The notes under the pieces: generated by a model
What the model was told of the DNA's origin: nothing
Database searches by the model: none
What the model saw: only the letters and a program-made list of their open reading frames with translations
Origin: Betaproteobacteria bacterium
Lineage (GTDB): Bacteria > Pseudomonadota > Gammaproteobacteria > Burkholderiales > Eutrophovitaceae
Direction of reading: 5' to 3'
Length of the DNA: 44,032 bases
Assembly (NCBI GenBank): GCA_020346185.1
Contig: CP070775.1
Coordinates: 2,056,988 to 2,101,019, forward strand
Shown: one piece after another, positions 1-9,546 of the stretch
Layout of the letters: each line of letters begins with the position of its first letter
Position numbering within the stretch: position 1 is the stretch's first letter
Position numbers and translations under genes: made by a program

Positions 1-192
1 ACCGGGGACTTCTTTTCTGATTGCTGTGACTGTCCGCCCGGCGCCGTTTGCGCGATCCCGGTGTCGGTTTTCGTCCCGACCTGAGCCACCGATGCGACCG
101 GGGACTTCTTTTCTGATTGCTGTGACTGTCCGCCCGGCGCCGTTTGCGCGATCCCGGTGTCGGTTTTCATCCCAGCCTGGGCCACCGTGGCC
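1..192. repeat. 96-bp direct tandem repeat inside the FHA gene (two copies visible)
   Basis: Bases 1-96 and 97-192 are nearly identical, differing at only a few positions, all in the right third of the unit. The period of 96 bp equals 32 codons, so copy number can change without shifting the frame. Translated on the minus strand the unit contains GIAQTAPGGQSQQSEKK. The sequence just right of 192 does not continue the repeat; it may continue left of the window. Confidence 0.9.
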
Positions 193-614
193 GGCGTATT
201 GGTCTGCCCGCCTTGCTTGGCGGCTGAATTATTGGCGTCAGTAGCTGTTTTCACATTGGGCGTGTCAGCAGCCGACGATCTCAGAACCATCGTTTTCTCG
301 AATTCTTGTTGACTCATCGCGTCGGCTTTTTCCTTGACGTACTTGAGCTTATACCTGCCGATTTCCACGACGTCGTCATTTTGCAGAAAATGCTTGTTGA
401 CCGGATTGCCATTGACCATCGTTCCATTGGTACTGTCCAGATCCTCCAGGAACGAATCATTGAGGATCGTCATAATCATGGCGTGCTCTCCGCTGACCGC
501 CAAATTGTCGATCTGGATGTCGTTATACGGCTTACGGCCAATGGTCATTCGCTCCTTGCCGATGTCGTATTCCTTGATGACCTGACCATCAAGACTTAGA
601 ACTAACTTCGCCAT
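1..614 (-). CDS. FHA-domain protein with 32-residue tandem repeats (partial, C-terminus off the window)
   Basis: The first ~95 residues form a forkhead-associated domain, a phosphothreonine-binding module: TIGRKPYNDIQID (residues 24-36, conserved GR), S41/H44 in the SxxH position, and DSTNGT at 60-65. A Gln/Ser/Lys/Pro-rich low-complexity tail follows, holding at least two copies of a 32-residue repeat before the frame runs off the left edge. The start (ATG at 614) has GAGGA about 8 nt upstream. It lies 18 bp downstream of a PP2C phosphatase gene on the same strand, so the two are probably co-transcribed. FHA plus PP2C pairs usually act with a Ser/Thr kinase, as in type VI secretion or general phospho-signalling; no secretion gene is visible here. 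The domain call is firm, the biological role unknown. Confidence 0.85.
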   Translation of the reverse strand, partial: MAKLVLSLDGQVIKEYDIGKERMTIGRKPYNDIQIDNLAVSGEHAMIMTILNDSFLEDLDSTNGTMVNGNPVNKHFLQNDDVVEIGRYKLKYVKEKADAMSQQEFEKTMVLRSSAADTPNVKTATDANNSAAKQGGQTNTPATVAQAGMKTDTGIAQTAPGGQSQQSEKKSPVASVAQVGTKTDTGIAQTAPGGQSQQSEKKSP

Positions 615-632
615 AACCGCTTCCTCGTGACT

Positions 633-1466
633 CTATACAAACCAAGAACGAGCTTTTGAAAACCAGTTGTTCCCGGCGGGAAAGCCCCTCTTGATCTTTA
701 CAAGCACCACTGAAATGTTGTCGCGTCCGCCCGCGTCGTTTGCCATCTGTACTAACTGTGCCGCGGCGAACGGCAAGTTCGTTAGCAACGAACTGAGCGT
801 GCGCTCGATGTCTTTGTCCTCAACCATGTCATTCAGGCCATCCGAACACATCAAGTACAGGTCTCCCGCCCGGACCTCGTGTACCTGAATTTCAGGTTTT
901 ACGTTTGGTTCGATACCAAGAGCACGGGTTACCAGATTCTTATAGGTGGAGCGCCGCGCCGCTTCCTTGGTAATCAGACCGGTATCTATTTGCTCCTGTA
1001 ACAGCGAGTGATCGCGGGTAATCTGCTCCAGCCTGTAATCGCGCAGACGGTAGCACCGGGAATCACCAATGTGCGCGACCGCTAACTTGTTGTCGCAGAA
1101 CAGGCCTACGACCAGCGTCGTACCCATACCCGCATATTGTGATTGGCTGTTGGCAGACTGATAGATTGATGAGTTCGCCTTGACCACCACATCATGGAGC
1201 AAGCCAAAGGCGGCCATTTCGCCGCTGTTCTGGTCGAGATCATGCGGACTCATGCGCGTGAGAGCCTGCCTCGTCTCCGTTGCGATCAGTGCCGTGGCAA
1301 TACCACTCGCCACTTCGCCGGCGTTATAGCCGCCCATTCCATCTGCCAGCACCGCCAGCCCAATATCAGTCTCAACATTCACACTGTCCTCATTGTGAGA
1401 ACGCACCATGCCGGTGTGCGTCGCGGTAGCCATTTCGAGACTGGTCCGAAGGTTCACTTCAGCCAT
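633..1466 (-). CDS. PP2C-family serine/threonine protein phosphatase
   Basis: A 277-residue, metal-dependent PP2C phosphatase of the bacterial Stp1/PppA type, with no membrane segment. Signature motifs are in order: RSHNEDS (22-28), the metal-binding DGMGG (42-46), GDSR (134-137), SDG (208-210) and GRDN (247-250). Family members remove phosphate from Ser/Thr and oppose Hanks-type kinases. The ATG at 1466 has only a weak ribosome site; Met12 (1433) is an alternative start that keeps every motif. The FHA gene follows 18 bp downstream, so they probably form an operon. A Hanks-type kinase gene lies 30 kb away in this window, but nothing in the sequence links them. The gene ends with TAG. Confidence 0.93.
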   Translation of the reverse strand: MAEVNLRTSLEMATATHTGMVRSHNEDSVNVETDIGLAVLADGMGGYNAGEVASGIATALIATETRQALTRMSPHDLDQNSGEMAAFGLLHDVVVKANSSIYQSANSQSQYAGMGTTLVVGLFCDNKLAVAHIGDSRCYRLRDYRLEQITRDHSLLQEQIDTGLITKEAARRSTYKNLVTRALGIEPNVKPEIQVHEVRAGDLYLMCSDGLNDMVEDKDIERTLSSLLTNLPFAAAQLVQMANDAGGRDNISVVLVKIKRGFPAGNNWFSKARSWFV

Positions 1467-2261
1467 CCTGCAGTTGCACGCGCAACGTCAACAATGCTCC
1501 CCTCGCGTAGGTGTAATGCCTGAGCTCTTTCGCCATTGGTTTCGCAACGTCGCGTGACATTCTTGGCCAGTGCTCGGCTGACGCCAGTAATGCTCCGTCC
1601 GTCAATTCGGGTGAGGGCAACGCTTTGCAACTGCCCGAGATCGCACACTGTTCCACCATCGCCATATGCCAATTTCTGTAGCTCTTGAAACACGGCGCTT
1701 GGAATCGCCATGAGCGTTAACAGGGCAGTACACAAGTTCAAGAACCAATCCGATCTGCACAAAACTAATCTCGTCGCAGTAATCTCCCCATATCGACGTC
1801 GCATTGTCCCAGCTAACCCATTGGATTTGAGCACAATATTGTGATCTAGCTCGAGATTCTACGATATTTCCGCGAAAAGTGTATGATTTTTTGAAAATAA
1901 AGGCATTTCGAGGCAACCTCAAAAATCACGTTCACGGGACCAGGCTGCGTTTGTGATGATTTCATTTGGGGTCAATCAAGCAGACTTCGGGCCCGAGGCA
2001 CGGCACTGCTGACCCAGGATAAGGTATTGTTTGTGGCGAGCAGTTTGTCTACGCGCGACTTCTGCCGCAGACTAAGAGCACCGATGTGGCCGGCTCCGCG
2101 AGACTTGCGGCAAACGATGCCGCCGCGCAGAGCGAGCCCTCCGCTTTCCGAGCCGGTTGCCCAGACGACGCACGGAACATGGTCATGGTCGCCACAAACG
2201 CCGGAGGGCGTTCAAGAAGCAGTGTGGAACGCAGACCTGCGACAAGCCCGAACCCGGCTTG
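1467..2261. other. Stretch of ~800 bp with no recognised gene
   Basis: This lies between the PP2C gene and dgkA. Several short open frames exist on both strands (for example minus 1454-1834, 1459-1665 and 1602-1922) but none resembles a family I know, and they overlap one another in different frames. The minus frame 1459-1665 ends 8 bp inside the PP2C start, so a small coupled gene cannot be excluded. A 12-bp palindrome sits at 1832-1843. The rest looks like promoter and leader sequence or gene debris. Confidence 0.5.
1832..1843. promoter_or_regulatory. Perfect 12-bp palindrome CACAATATTGTG, possible operator
   Basis: The dyad CACAATATTGTG is perfect and lies in an AT-rich patch about 370 bp upstream of the PP2C start. 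Such short AT-centred dyads are often dimeric repressor sites, but no regulator is identified and no clear -35/-10 pair was found around it. This is a seen palindrome with an inferred role. Confidence 0.3.
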
Positions 2262-2263
2262 TC
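2241..2263 (-). terminator. Hairpin at the dgkA stop codon, weak terminator candidate
   Basis: GACAAGCC and GGCTTGTC form an 8-bp perfect stem with a 7-nt loop, overlapping the last bases of dgkA. On the minus strand it is followed by a mixed sequence, not a T-run, so it is not a classical intrinsic terminator. It could stabilise the 3' end of the long upstream transcript. Confidence 0.35.
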
Positions 2264-2642
2264 AGCCGAAAAGCACCACCCCCCAAACTGTTGCCACGTT
2301 GATCAGCGAGACAAGTACCGCGGCACTGCCAATGTCCTTAGCGCGTTTGGCAAGTGAATGATTTTCCAATGATATCCTATCGACGGCTGCCTCTACCGCA
2401 GAGTTCAGCAACTCGACGACCAGCACCAGCAGGAGACTCGCTATCATCAATGCCTTGCCAACCGCGCTAACCTGCAGAAAAAGAGCGATCGGGATAAGCA
2501 CCAGCGCAAGCAGCGCCTCTTGGCGAAACGCATCCTCGTGACGAAACGCCGCCGCCATTCCATCGATTGAATATAGCAGGGCATTCCAGACGCGGCGAAG
2601 TCCTGTTTTGCCCTTGTGTGGACTCTCTATGTCGCCATCCAT
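2262..2642 (-). CDS. dgkA: Diacylglycerol kinase, DgkA type
   Basis: A 126-residue inner-membrane enzyme that phosphorylates diacylglycerol to phosphatidic acid, recycling the by-product of membrane-derived glucan or LPS modification. The family signature is clear: an amphipathic N-terminus with EDAFRQE, two hydrophobic helices in the middle, [15 protein letters not shown], then [11 protein letters not shown] and a last hydrophobic helix. Length matches the family (about 120 residues). The start overlaps the 3' end of gcvPB by 16 bp, so it appears translationally coupled as the last gene of the gcv run. A hairpin lies at its stop codon. Confidence 0.95.
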   Translation of the reverse strand: MDGDIESPHKGKTGLRRVWNALLYSIDGMAAAFRHEDAFRQEALLALVLIPIALFLQVSAVGKALMIASLLLVLVVELLNSAVEAAVDRISLENHSLAKRAKDIGSAAVLVSLINVATVWGVVLFG

Positions 2643-4072
2643 CTGAGATCAAGCTGTCGGGCGGCACGCACGTCATCCAGACGGCGAACCGGCATGGCGT
2701 GCGGAGCCTGTCTTACCAGTTCCGGTTGCGTCCGAGCCTCGTCGAGAATCTCTTTCATTGCTGCAGCAAATGCGTCAAGCGTTTGTTTTGACTCAGTTTC
2801 CGTAGGTTCGATCAGGAGACACTCAGGCACAAGCAACGGAAAATAGGTGGTCGGCGCATGAAACCCCTTATCCAGCAACCGCTTGGCAAAATCCATCGCC
2901 GTGACGCCCGTTTCGCTCTTCAAAGCCTGTAGCGTGACGATGAACTCGTGGCTGGCACGCCGTTCCGGGTAAGCGAGCTCGAACCCGAACCTTCGTAATT
3001 TAGCCATAAGATAGTTCGCATTCAAGGTCGCAAAGTCCGCGACTCGACGCATCCCCTCACGGCCCAGCATGCGCGCATAAACATAGGCTCGCAGCAGCAC
3101 CCCCGGATTGCCCATGAAAGCGGATAAACGACCGATGGTCTGAGGGCGCTGCACCTCATCGATCATGACGTAAGCATCTTCAACACGTTCGACGATCGGC
3201 ACCGGCAAAAACGGTTTCAATCGTTCGTTCACGCCAACCGGCCCAGCACCCGGACCGCCGCCGCCATGAGGCGTAGAAAAGGTCTTGTGCAAATTCATGT
3301 GAATGACGTCAAAACCCATGTCACCGGGGCGTACTCTGCCGAGAATTGCATTGAGATTGGCGCCGTCATAGTAAAGCAAGCCGCCAGCGTTATGCACGAC
3401 TTGGCGGATCTGCTCGATGGTGCGTTCGAAAACACCAAGCGTCGACGGATTGGTCAACATCAGACCCGCCGTTTGCGGGCCAACCACCGCACTCAATGCC
3501 GCCAGGTCGACATTGCCATCGCCATCGGTCGGAACCTCGCGAACTTTGTAACCACACATCGTCGCAGTGGCCGGGTTGGTGCCGTGTGCAGCGTCGGGAA
3601 CGATGATTTCACTTCGGCCCGAGTCACCACGAGATTCATGATAAGCGCGGATCATGGCGACGCCGGCGAACTCGCCTTGTGCGCCCGCCATCGGCGCAAG
3701 GCTTACCGCTTTCATGCCGGTAACCTCGCACAACATGGTCTGCAGTTCGTGCATGAAGCTCAGGAAGGCCTGACCGGTTTTGGCTGGCGCCAAAGGGTGA
3801 CGCCCCACAAAGCCCGGCAACATCGCCAGTGCGTTGCACGCCCGCGGGTTGTACTTCATGGTGCACGAGCCAAGCGGATAGAAGTGGGTATCGATCGAGA
3901 AGTTCTGCTGTGACAGCCGTGTGTAGTGCCTTACCACATCCATTTCCGACACCGCCGGTAACAACAGATCGTCTTCTCGAAGCAAGTTGCGAGCGATATC
4001 GATTTGCGCAGCCCGTTTCGGGCTCTGGGCCTGTGCGCGACGGCCGGTTCTTGATTGATCAAATATCAGCAT
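2627..4072 (-). CDS. gcvPB: Glycine dehydrogenase (decarboxylating) subunit 2, P-protein C-terminal half
   Basis: The PLP-binding subunit of the two-subunit P-protein of the glycine cleavage system. It decarboxylates glycine and passes the aminomethyl group to lipoyl-GcvH. The PLP lysine lies in [16 protein letters not shown] (K263), with HGTNPA at 163-168 and the conserved [11 protein letters not shown] at 66-76. The start chosen (4072) gives [13 protein letters not shown], the usual family N-terminus; ATG 4084 is an alternative. The 481-residue length is normal. It is separated from its partner gcvPA by tpx, and its end overlaps dgkA. The stop is TAG. Confidence 0.96.
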   Translation of the reverse strand: MLIFDQSRTGRRAQAQSPKRAAQIDIARNLLREDDLLLPAVSEMDVVRHYTRLSQQNFSIDTHFYPLGSCTMKYNPRACNALAMLPGFVGRHPLAPAKTGQAFLSFMHELQTMLCEVTGMKAVSLAPMAGAQGEFAGVAMIRAYHESRGDSGRSEIIVPDAAHGTNPATATMCGYKVREVPTDGDGNVDLAALSAVVGPQTAGLMLTNPSTLGVFERTIEQIRQVVHNAGGLLYYDGANLNAILGRVRPGDMGFDVIHMNLHKTFSTPHGGGGPGAGPVGVNERLKPFLPVPIVERVEDAYVMIDEVQRPQTIGRLSAFMGNPGVLLRAYVYARMLGREGMRRVADFATLNANYLMAKLRRFGFELAYPERRASHEFIVTLQALKSETGVTAMDFAKRLLDKGFHAPTTYFPLLVPECLLIEPTETESKQTLDAFAAAMKEILDEARTQPELVRQAPHAMPVRRLDDVRAARQLDLRWMAT

Positions 4073-4171
4073 GCCAGCCAACATCCGCCGCAATGGAACC
4101 CACCGCCGTTTGCCGCCGTCACCGACAGCCTGTCAGTATTGACGCCACGCATTGCCAAAACCTTTCGCTCG

Positions 4172-4678
4172 TTAAATACTCGAGAGTGCATCTAGTGCGG
4201 CCTGATAGTCCGGCTCATTGGCGATTTCGGGAACCAGTTGCGAATGCAGCACGTTGTTGTTCTCGTCAAGCACCACCACCGCCCTTGCGGTGAGTCCCTT
4301 GAGCGGGCCGTCGAGTATGTCGACGCCATAACGCTCATGAAAATCCCTGCCACGGAAAGTCGACAAGGTAACCACATCCTCCAGCCCCTCGGCACCACAG
4401 AAACGTCCCATGGCAAACGGCAAATCGGCAGCGATCACCAATACCGTCGCATTCTTCATCGCCGACGCCCTCTCGTTAAAGACGCGGGTCGATTGCTGGC
4501 AGGTCGGCGTGTCGAGACTCGGCACGATATTGAGCACCTTGCGCTTGCCGGCAAAGTCGTCGAGCGAGACATCCTGCAAGTCTTTGCCGGTCAGATTGAA
4601 GTCCGCTGCCGCATCACCGACGGTCGGAAGTTTGCCGCCGACATTGACCGGGCTTCCTTTGAGAGTAACTGTCGCCAT
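4172..4678 (-). CDS. tpx: Thiol peroxidase Tpx (atypical 2-Cys peroxiredoxin)
   Basis: A 168-residue peroxiredoxin that reduces hydrogen peroxide and organic peroxides using thioredoxin. The peroxidatic cysteine is C60 in [13 protein letters not shown] and the resolving cysteine is C94 in MGRFCGAEG, the spacing seen in E. coli Tpx (C61/C95). AGGA lies about 10 nt before the ATG. It starts 12 bp after the gcvPA stop and is followed about 100 bp later by gcvPB, so it sits inside the glycine cleavage operon between the two halves of the P-protein. It is probably co-expressed with them, and I see no separate promoter. Identity is firm; the reason for the location is not known. Confidence 0.95.
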   Translation of the reverse strand: MATVTLKGSPVNVGGKLPTVGDAAADFNLTGKDLQDVSLDDFAGKRKVLNIVPSLDTPTCQQSTRVFNERASAMKNATVLVIAADLPFAMGRFCGAEGLEDVVTLSTFRGRDFHERYGVDILDGPLKGLTARAVVVLDENNNVLHSQLVPEIANEPDYQAALDALSSI

Positions 4679-4690
4679 TCGCTATTGTTC

Positions 4691-6070
4691 CTATGTCACT
4701 TTTGTTTTCTGTGGTGCGCCTTCCAGGCAGCGCGCCATCGCCGCCGCGTAGAGCTGCAAATCCGTCTCGGTGCGTGTTTCCGTAGTGCAAATCAACAATG
4801 CCTCGCCCAGCTCCGGATACTGCGCTCCGAGTTGGTATCCGGCGATGACGCCTTCTTCGAGCAGTGATCGACACACCGTCTGCGCGGGTACACTCAGCAC
4901 GACGACCGCTTCGTGGAAATAGGCGCTGTCAAATCGCTGACTGGCGCCTTCAATACCCGAGATTATGCCAAGCAACCGCTTCATGTTTGCATGACTTTGC
5001 GCAGCAACACGACGCAACCCCTCGGCACCAAGTAGCGAAAGGTGGATCGCCGCTGCCGTCACGGCCAACCCCTGGTTGGTACAGATGTTGGAGGTCGCCT
5101 TGCTGCGCCGGATGTGCTGCTCACGCGCTTGCAGCGTCAGTGTGAAGCCAGGTTTCCCCTCGAGATCGACGGTCCGCCCGACGACGCGGCCCGGCATCTG
5201 GCGCACCAAATTCTGCCGGCACGCCAAGAATCCGAAATAAGGTCCGCCGCTCGATAGCGGAATACCGAGCGGCTGACCGTCGCCGACCGCAATATCGGCG
5301 CCCTGCTCGCCCCACTGGCCTGGAGGTTTTAGCAATGCGAGCGTAACCGGGTTGACGCAGCCGATCACCGTAACCCCGGCACCGTGTGCCAACTCAGTGA
5401 GCGCATCAACGTCCTCGAGCACACCAAAGAAATTGGGCTGCGCGATCACTAATGCCGCGGCCCCTGTACTGAGCTCCGTCTTTACGCTGTCGAGCAGGGT
5501 ACGGCCGCTATCCCGGCAGTAGGGAACTTCTACAATCTCGATTCCCTGGTTGGACACAATGGTCCGCACAGTGGCACGATAAGCCGGATGCAAAGCTGTC
5601 GGTAGCAGCACCCGCCGCGCCGACTTGTGCAGACGCACCGACATCAACACGGCTTCTGCCAGCGCCGATGCACCGTCATACAGACTTGCATTGGCGACGT
5701 CCATACCCGTCAAAGAGCACATCATGCTTTGATATTCGTACAGAACCTGCAGCGTGCCCTGGCTCGCCTCAGCCTGATAGGGAGTGTAGGCGGAGTAAAA
5801 CTCACCGCGCGTGGCGACCTGCCAAACTGCCGCCGGAATGTGGTGTTCGTAAGCACCGGCACCGATGAAATTCAGGAATACCCCCTCACGGCGTGATGCG
5901 TCATGCATCAGTCGGGAGACTTCCATCTCCGAGAGGCCCCTCGGGATCGCAGACAGCGATTTCGATATCAGGCTGTCGGGAATCTCATCGAAAAGTTCGT
6001 TAATGCGCTCGACACCGCATTCGGCGAGCATTTCCCGCACGTCATCATCGGTGTGGGGGATGAAAGGCAA
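4691..6070 (-). CDS. gcvPA: Glycine dehydrogenase (decarboxylating) subunit 1, P-protein N-terminal half
   Basis: A 459-residue subunit that pairs with GcvPB to form the active decarboxylase of the glycine cleavage complex. It begins [15 protein letters not shown], the standard N-terminus of this subunit, and contains [16 protein letters not shown] and the SLYDGASA motif. The start codon is TTG at 6070, preceded by AAGGA with about 6 nt spacing; the conserved N-terminus makes this start convincing. The stop is TAG. It sits between gcvH and tpx on one transcript. Confidence 0.96.
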   Translation of the reverse strand: MPFIPHTDDDVREMLAECGVERINELFDEIPDSLISKSLSAIPRGLSEMEVSRLMHDASRREGVFLNFIGAGAYEHHIPAAVWQVATRGEFYSAYTPYQAEASQGTLQVLYEYQSMMCSLTGMDVANASLYDGASALAEAVLMSVRLHKSARRVLLPTALHPAYRATVRTIVSNQGIEIVEVPYCRDSGRTLLDSVKTELSTGAAALVIAQPNFFGVLEDVDALTELAHGAGVTVIGCVNPVTLALLKPPGQWGEQGADIAVGDGQPLGIPLSSGGPYFGFLACRQNLVRQMPGRVVGRTVDLEGKPGFTLTLQAREQHIRRSKATSNICTNQGLAVTAAAIHLSLLGAEGLRRVAAQSHANMKRLLGIISGIEGASQRFDSAYFHEAVVVLSVPAQTVCRSLLEEGVIAGYQLGAQYPELGEALLICTTETRTETDLQLYAAAMARCLEGAPQKTKVT

Positions 6071-6167
6071 TACAGTTCCTTAGCTGTGCGTTGTCTGCTT
6101 TCGACTTCGGCCCGGTAATCACTTTTCACCGCCAGTACCGGGACATCAAAGCGCCATCGGCGACCGA

Positions 6168-6557
6168 TCAGTGCTCTTGCGATTCGACGAGCGCACCGTA
6201 GCCGGCAGCGTCGAGGAGCATTTCATATTCGCGTGGTTCGGTCGGCTGCAGCCTGAACATCCAGGCATCGTAGGCGTCTTGATTGATCCGTTCCGGTGCA
6301 TCGGCCAGTTCGTTGTTAACTGCAACAACCCTCCCCGTTACTGGCGCATATATGTCGGACGCGGCTTTCACCGACTCGACAACGCCACACTCCTCGCCCT
6401 TGTTGACCTCACGGCCGACTTGCGGATTCTCCACATAGACCAGATCACCTAACAAGTCTTGCGCATGATGGGTAATGCCGACGCTAACCGAACCGTCAGC
6501 TTCCTTGCGTACCCATTCATGCGTGTCTGTGTACTTGAGCTCGGCAGGGATGCTCAT
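6168..6557 (-). CDS. gcvH: Glycine cleavage system H protein
   Basis: A 129-residue lipoyl carrier protein that shuttles the aminomethyl group between P-, T- and L-proteins. The lipoyl lysine is K64 in [10 protein letters not shown], and YTDTHEWV near the N-terminus is typical. The ATG at 6557 has AAGGA 9 nt upstream; the longer open frame to 6605 is an upstream extension without family similarity. It lies 31 bp after gcvT. No lipoyl synthase or lipoamide dehydrogenase gene is in the window. Confidence 0.97.
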   Translation of the reverse strand: MSIPAELKYTDTHEWVRKEADGSVSVGITHHAQDLLGDLVYVENPQVGREVNKGEECGVVESVKAASDIYAPVTGRVVAVNNELADAPERINQDAYDAWMFRLQPTEPREYEMLLDAAGYGALVESQEH

Positions 6558-6588
6558 CGCGTGGTTCCTTAGTTGTGGCCAAACCTGC

Positions 6589-7683
6589 TCAGGCCAACTG
6601 ATCATCTATCAAACTGTGACCATGACGGACGAAAGGATATTTTACCGTCTTCGCCGCCACATGCCGTCCGCGCACCTCTACACTGACATCTTCACCCAAC
6701 CCTACCGCCACAGGCAATCTGGCAAAGGCAATAGAAAGACCCAGCGTTGGAGAGAAGGTTCCACTGGTTACTTCACCCGTGCCATGCGCGGTGTTCACTT
6801 TCTGATGAGCACGCAGCACGCCGCGCTCGCGCAACACCAGTCCGACCAATTTTCGCGTTGGTTGAAGCACGCTGATTGCTTCCCTGCCAACAAAATCCCG
6901 CGAATCACCCAGATCGACAGTCCATTGCAAACCCGACTCGATCGGGGTCACGCTCTCGTCCATATCTTGGCCGTACAGGTTCATTCCAGCCTCCAGCCGC
7001 AGCGTGTCACGTGCCCCCAGTCCCACCGATTTGACACCAGCCACAAGCAACGCCTGCCATAATTGCTCGGCCTGACCTTCCGGCAGACAAATCTCGAAGC
7101 CGTCTTCACCAGTGTAACCGGTACGGGCAATCATCCAGTCTGCCGCTACCGCCGCTGAAAATCGTCCCAGATTCTCGGAATCCTTGCGGGCAGCAGGATT
7201 TGCCTGCCAGAACCTTTCCCGCGCATTTGGCCCCTGCACTGCGATCATCGCTAGATCACGGCGCGCGATAACATCGACCTTCAGACGGGATTCATCACGC
7301 TGACACGAAATCCACTCCAGGTCCTTTTCAGCGGTGCCGGCATTGACCACCAGTCGATAAACCCCCTCGGTGATGTAATAGGCAATCAAGTCATCAATAA
7401 TGCCGCCCCGGAAGTTGAGCATGCAGGTATAGAGCGCCTTGCCCGGTCGCACCAAGCGCGCCACGCTGTTAGCGAGCAACCGGAGCAAAAATTCCTTGGC
7501 ATCTGCGCCCAGCAGATCAATTACGAGCATGTGGGATACATCGAACATGCCCGCGTCGCGGCGAACGATATGATGCTCTTCGAGCTGCGAGCCGTAATGA
7601 AGAGGCATTTCCCAACCGCTGAAATCGACAAGCTTTGCGTTGCATTTACGATGCAATTCAAACAGCGGGGTGCGTTTTAGCAT
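6589..7683 (-). CDS. gcvT: Glycine cleavage system aminomethyltransferase (T-protein)
   Basis: A 364-residue enzyme that releases ammonia from the aminomethyl-lipoyl group of GcvH and transfers the methylene to tetrahydrofolate. It shows the N-terminal [20 protein letters not shown] block, FDVSHM, and [13 protein letters not shown] in the folate domain. The start at 7683 (MLKRTPL) is the usual one; the longer frame overlaps the gene upstream. It follows the zinc-ribbon gene by 14 bp, leaving no room for the glycine riboswitch that often controls gcvT, so expression must come from further upstream. Confidence 0.96.
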   Translation of the reverse strand: MLKRTPLFELHRKCNAKLVDFSGWEMPLHYGSQLEEHHIVRRDAGMFDVSHMLVIDLLGADAKEFLLRLLANSVARLVRPGKALYTCMLNFRGGIIDDLIAYYITEGVYRLVVNAGTAEKDLEWISCQRDESRLKVDVIARRDLAMIAVQGPNARERFWQANPAARKDSENLGRFSAAVAADWMIARTGYTGEDGFEICLPEGQAEQLWQALLVAGVKSVGLGARDTLRLEAGMNLYGQDMDESVTPIESGLQWTVDLGDSRDFVGREAISVLQPTRKLVGLVLRERGVLRAHQKVNTAHGTGEVTSGTFSPTLGLSIAFARLPVAVGLGEDVSVEVRGRHVAAKTVKYPFVRHGHSLIDDQLA

Positions 7684-7697
7684 CGGCCGAATGACAA

Positions 7698-8624
7698 TCA
7701 ATCTGGTAAAGGGTAGAAAAGATAGATCCTGTAGCCCGCCGCGCGCAGCGGCCCCGTGTCGAGATACACATTAATGGCCAGCTCCCGACGTCCTGCAAGT
7801 CCAACGTCAGTTTGCGCAGTCTCGTCGAGGTAATCGCCAGGAAGAAACACTCGCCGCGCCACCACCTGTTGCTGAGCATTGGTCAAGGTTAGCTCGAATG
7901 CCGGATATTCTACTGGCACCGGAGCGCGATTGCGAACCAGCGCCGTCAGGTGCACCAGATTCGGCCACTGCGGATCAACCGATCTCAGGTCGGAAGCTTC
8001 AATGTTGAGCTGATCGCGCAGACGCGGAAGCCCGATTTCGCACGTCAGGCTGTCGCAGACCAATTGGTAGACCGATTTGAGCGGCGGATAAACGACCATC
8101 AACTCGGTGCGAAAAATGTATGCTGTCTGAACGAGGGCGGTTACGACAAGCAGCAGCAACAAACTCAACCATAGCCCTTCGTTCCGAGCCTTAGGGGCGG
8201 GTTTGAACTCCCATTCGTACAAGTTCGCCGCCGAATCCTCGGCAAGCTCATCCTCGTTGTGTAGCACTGACGTAACCTGTGCCTCGAGCACATCGCGAGT
8301 GCTGGCAACCTCAGCTCCCGGCGCTGGGTGTAGCTCATCCGACTCGACTGCCTCGCTGGCGTCCGGGTTGGTCGCTGGCCGCGCTTCTCGCCCCAATGGC
8401 TGAGCGTCTTGCAGCGCCTGCCCCTCATGCCGAGGTGCCAACTGGGTATCTTGTGAGAGGGTCTGACGTCGGCTTTGCGCCGGAGCCTTGGCAGTGAGGC
8501 TGGCAAACGCGTCGAACACGCTTTGACATCGACCGCAGCGTACCTGCCCGCCTGACACCTGAAGGTGGCGTGTCGTTACCCGAAACACCGTCTCGCAATG
8601 AGGGCAGCGCGTAAAAAGATCCAT
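7698..8624 (-). CDS. Zinc-ribbon membrane protein, DUF3426 family
   Basis: A 308-residue protein with an N-terminal CxxC...CxxC zinc ribbon (C7, C10, C30, C33; the MJ0042/FrzS-like finger). A long acidic, Pro/Ala-rich linker (40-140) and one transmembrane helix (about 151-170) follow, then a C-terminal domain of about 135 residues that probably lies in the periplasm. This architecture defines the DUF3426 family, commonly found next to prmA in gammaproteobacteria. Function is not established. It sits 5 bp after prmA and 14 bp before gcvT, which ties the accB/accC/prmA group to the gcv genes on one transcript. Confidence 0.88.
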   Translation of the reverse strand: MDLFTRCPHCETVFRVTTRHLQVSGGQVRCGRCQSVFDAFASLTAKAPAQSRRQTLSQDTQLAPRHEGQALQDAQPLGREARPATNPDASEAVESDELHPAPGAEVASTRDVLEAQVTSVLHNEDELAEDSAANLYEWEFKPAPKARNEGLWLSLLLLLVVTALVQTAYIFRTELMVVYPPLKSVYQLVCDSLTCEIGLPRLRDQLNIEASDLRSVDPQWPNLVHLTALVRNRAPVPVEYPAFELTLTNAQQQVVARRVFLPGDYLDETAQTDVGLAGRRELAINVYLDTGPLRAAGYRIYLFYPLPD

Positions 8625-8629
8625 GCTTC

Positions 8630-9526
8630 TCAGTCTTTTCGTCGAATCCCCTCCAACCGTACCCAGCCCTCCCGGGTGACAGCGGACAGCGCTTCAAACC
8701 AGGGTCGATAGAGGCTCCTCAATTCTTCCGCTTGCCATTCCAGTATCCCCGACAAGACCAAGCGACCCCCAATGCGAGTCAGCCCGGAGAGCAGAGGTGC
8801 TAACACTTTCAACGGACCGGAGAGAATGTTTGCAAGGACGACATCGGCAGCTCCAATATCACTCGCCTCAGTACCGACGAACCGCACTTGAACACCGTTT
8901 CGCTCCGCATTGTAGCGGCTCGTTTGCACTGCCTGCGCATCGATATCGACACCTGTGACAGTCAAGGCACCTAGTCTCGCGGCGGTAATCGCCAGAATGC
9001 CAGAGCCACAGCCATAATCGATGACACTCTGTCCGCGCTCAAGGTTGCGATCAAGCCAATCCATACACAGAAAGGTTGTCGGATGAGTGCCAGTACCAAA
9101 CGCCAATCCGGGATCCAACACTATGTTGACAGCATCCGGCTCGGGTGCGGCGTACCAACTTGGAACAACCCACAACCGTTGTGACACCGCGATGGGCTCG
9201 AACTGCCGTTGTGTCGTGCGGACCCAGTCTTGCTCCGCGACTGGATAGGTACGGTACGAGGGCACATTGGCCAGGCCAACGAAGCTTGCCGCTTCCTTGA
9301 CGGCACATTTAACATCGGCGCTTTCCTGGAACAGAGCGACTATCCGATTGTCTCCCCACGCTACGGTGACATCCTCGCCCGGTTCCATGTAAATCGCCTG
9401 CTCGTCTTCGCGACCGGAACGCGCATCGGCTATGTCCACCGAAATCGCGCCGAGCTCGAGCAACGCATCGGCGAACGGGTTCACGACCGGCGCCTCAAGC
9501 AACAACTCCGCGGCGACCCAAGGCAT
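8630..9526 (-). CDS. prmA: Ribosomal protein L11 methyltransferase
   Basis: A 298-residue class I SAM methyltransferase that trimethylates ribosomal protein L11. The SAM-binding motif DYGCGSGILAITAARLGA is clear, preceded by GLAFGTGTHPTT, and the catalytic-region motif NILSGPL is present. The start at 9526 gives MPWVAAELLL, matching the family N-terminus (E. coli 293 residues); the TTG at 9550 would add eight residues. The neighbours accC and the DUF3426 gene are the usual ones. Confidence 0.94.
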   Translation of the reverse strand: MPWVAAELLLEAPVVNPFADALLELGAISVDIADARSGREDEQAIYMEPGEDVTVAWGDNRIVALFQESADVKCAVKEAASFVGLANVPSYRTYPVAEQDWVRTTQRQFEPIAVSQRLWVVPSWYAAPEPDAVNIVLDPGLAFGTGTHPTTFLCMDWLDRNLERGQSVIDYGCGSGILAITAARLGALTVTGVDIDAQAVQTSRYNAERNGVQVRFVGTEASDIGAADVVLANILSGPLKVLAPLLSGLTRIGGRLVLSGILEWQAEELRSLYRPWFEALSAVTREGWVRLEGIRRKD

Positions 9527-9546
9527 CCTAGCCACACGCCTCGCGT

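Noticed and set aside
1454-1834. 126-codon minus-strand frame before the PP2C gene
   Set aside because: Competing frames overlap it, its translation shows no domain or signal peptide, and no ribosome site supports it; left inside the unassigned stretch.
3266-3913. 215-codon plus-strand frame opposite gcvPB
   Set aside because: It lies wholly within the conserved gcvPB gene and resembles nothing known.
6558-6605. Longer gcvH start at 6605
   Set aside because: The extra 16 residues overlap gcvT and have no counterpart in H proteins; the ATG at 6557 has a good ribosome site.
7684-7701. Glycine riboswitch in front of gcvT
   Set aside because: Only 14 bp separate gcvT from the preceding gene, too little for a glycine aptamer, and no such fold was seen in the upstream coding sequence.
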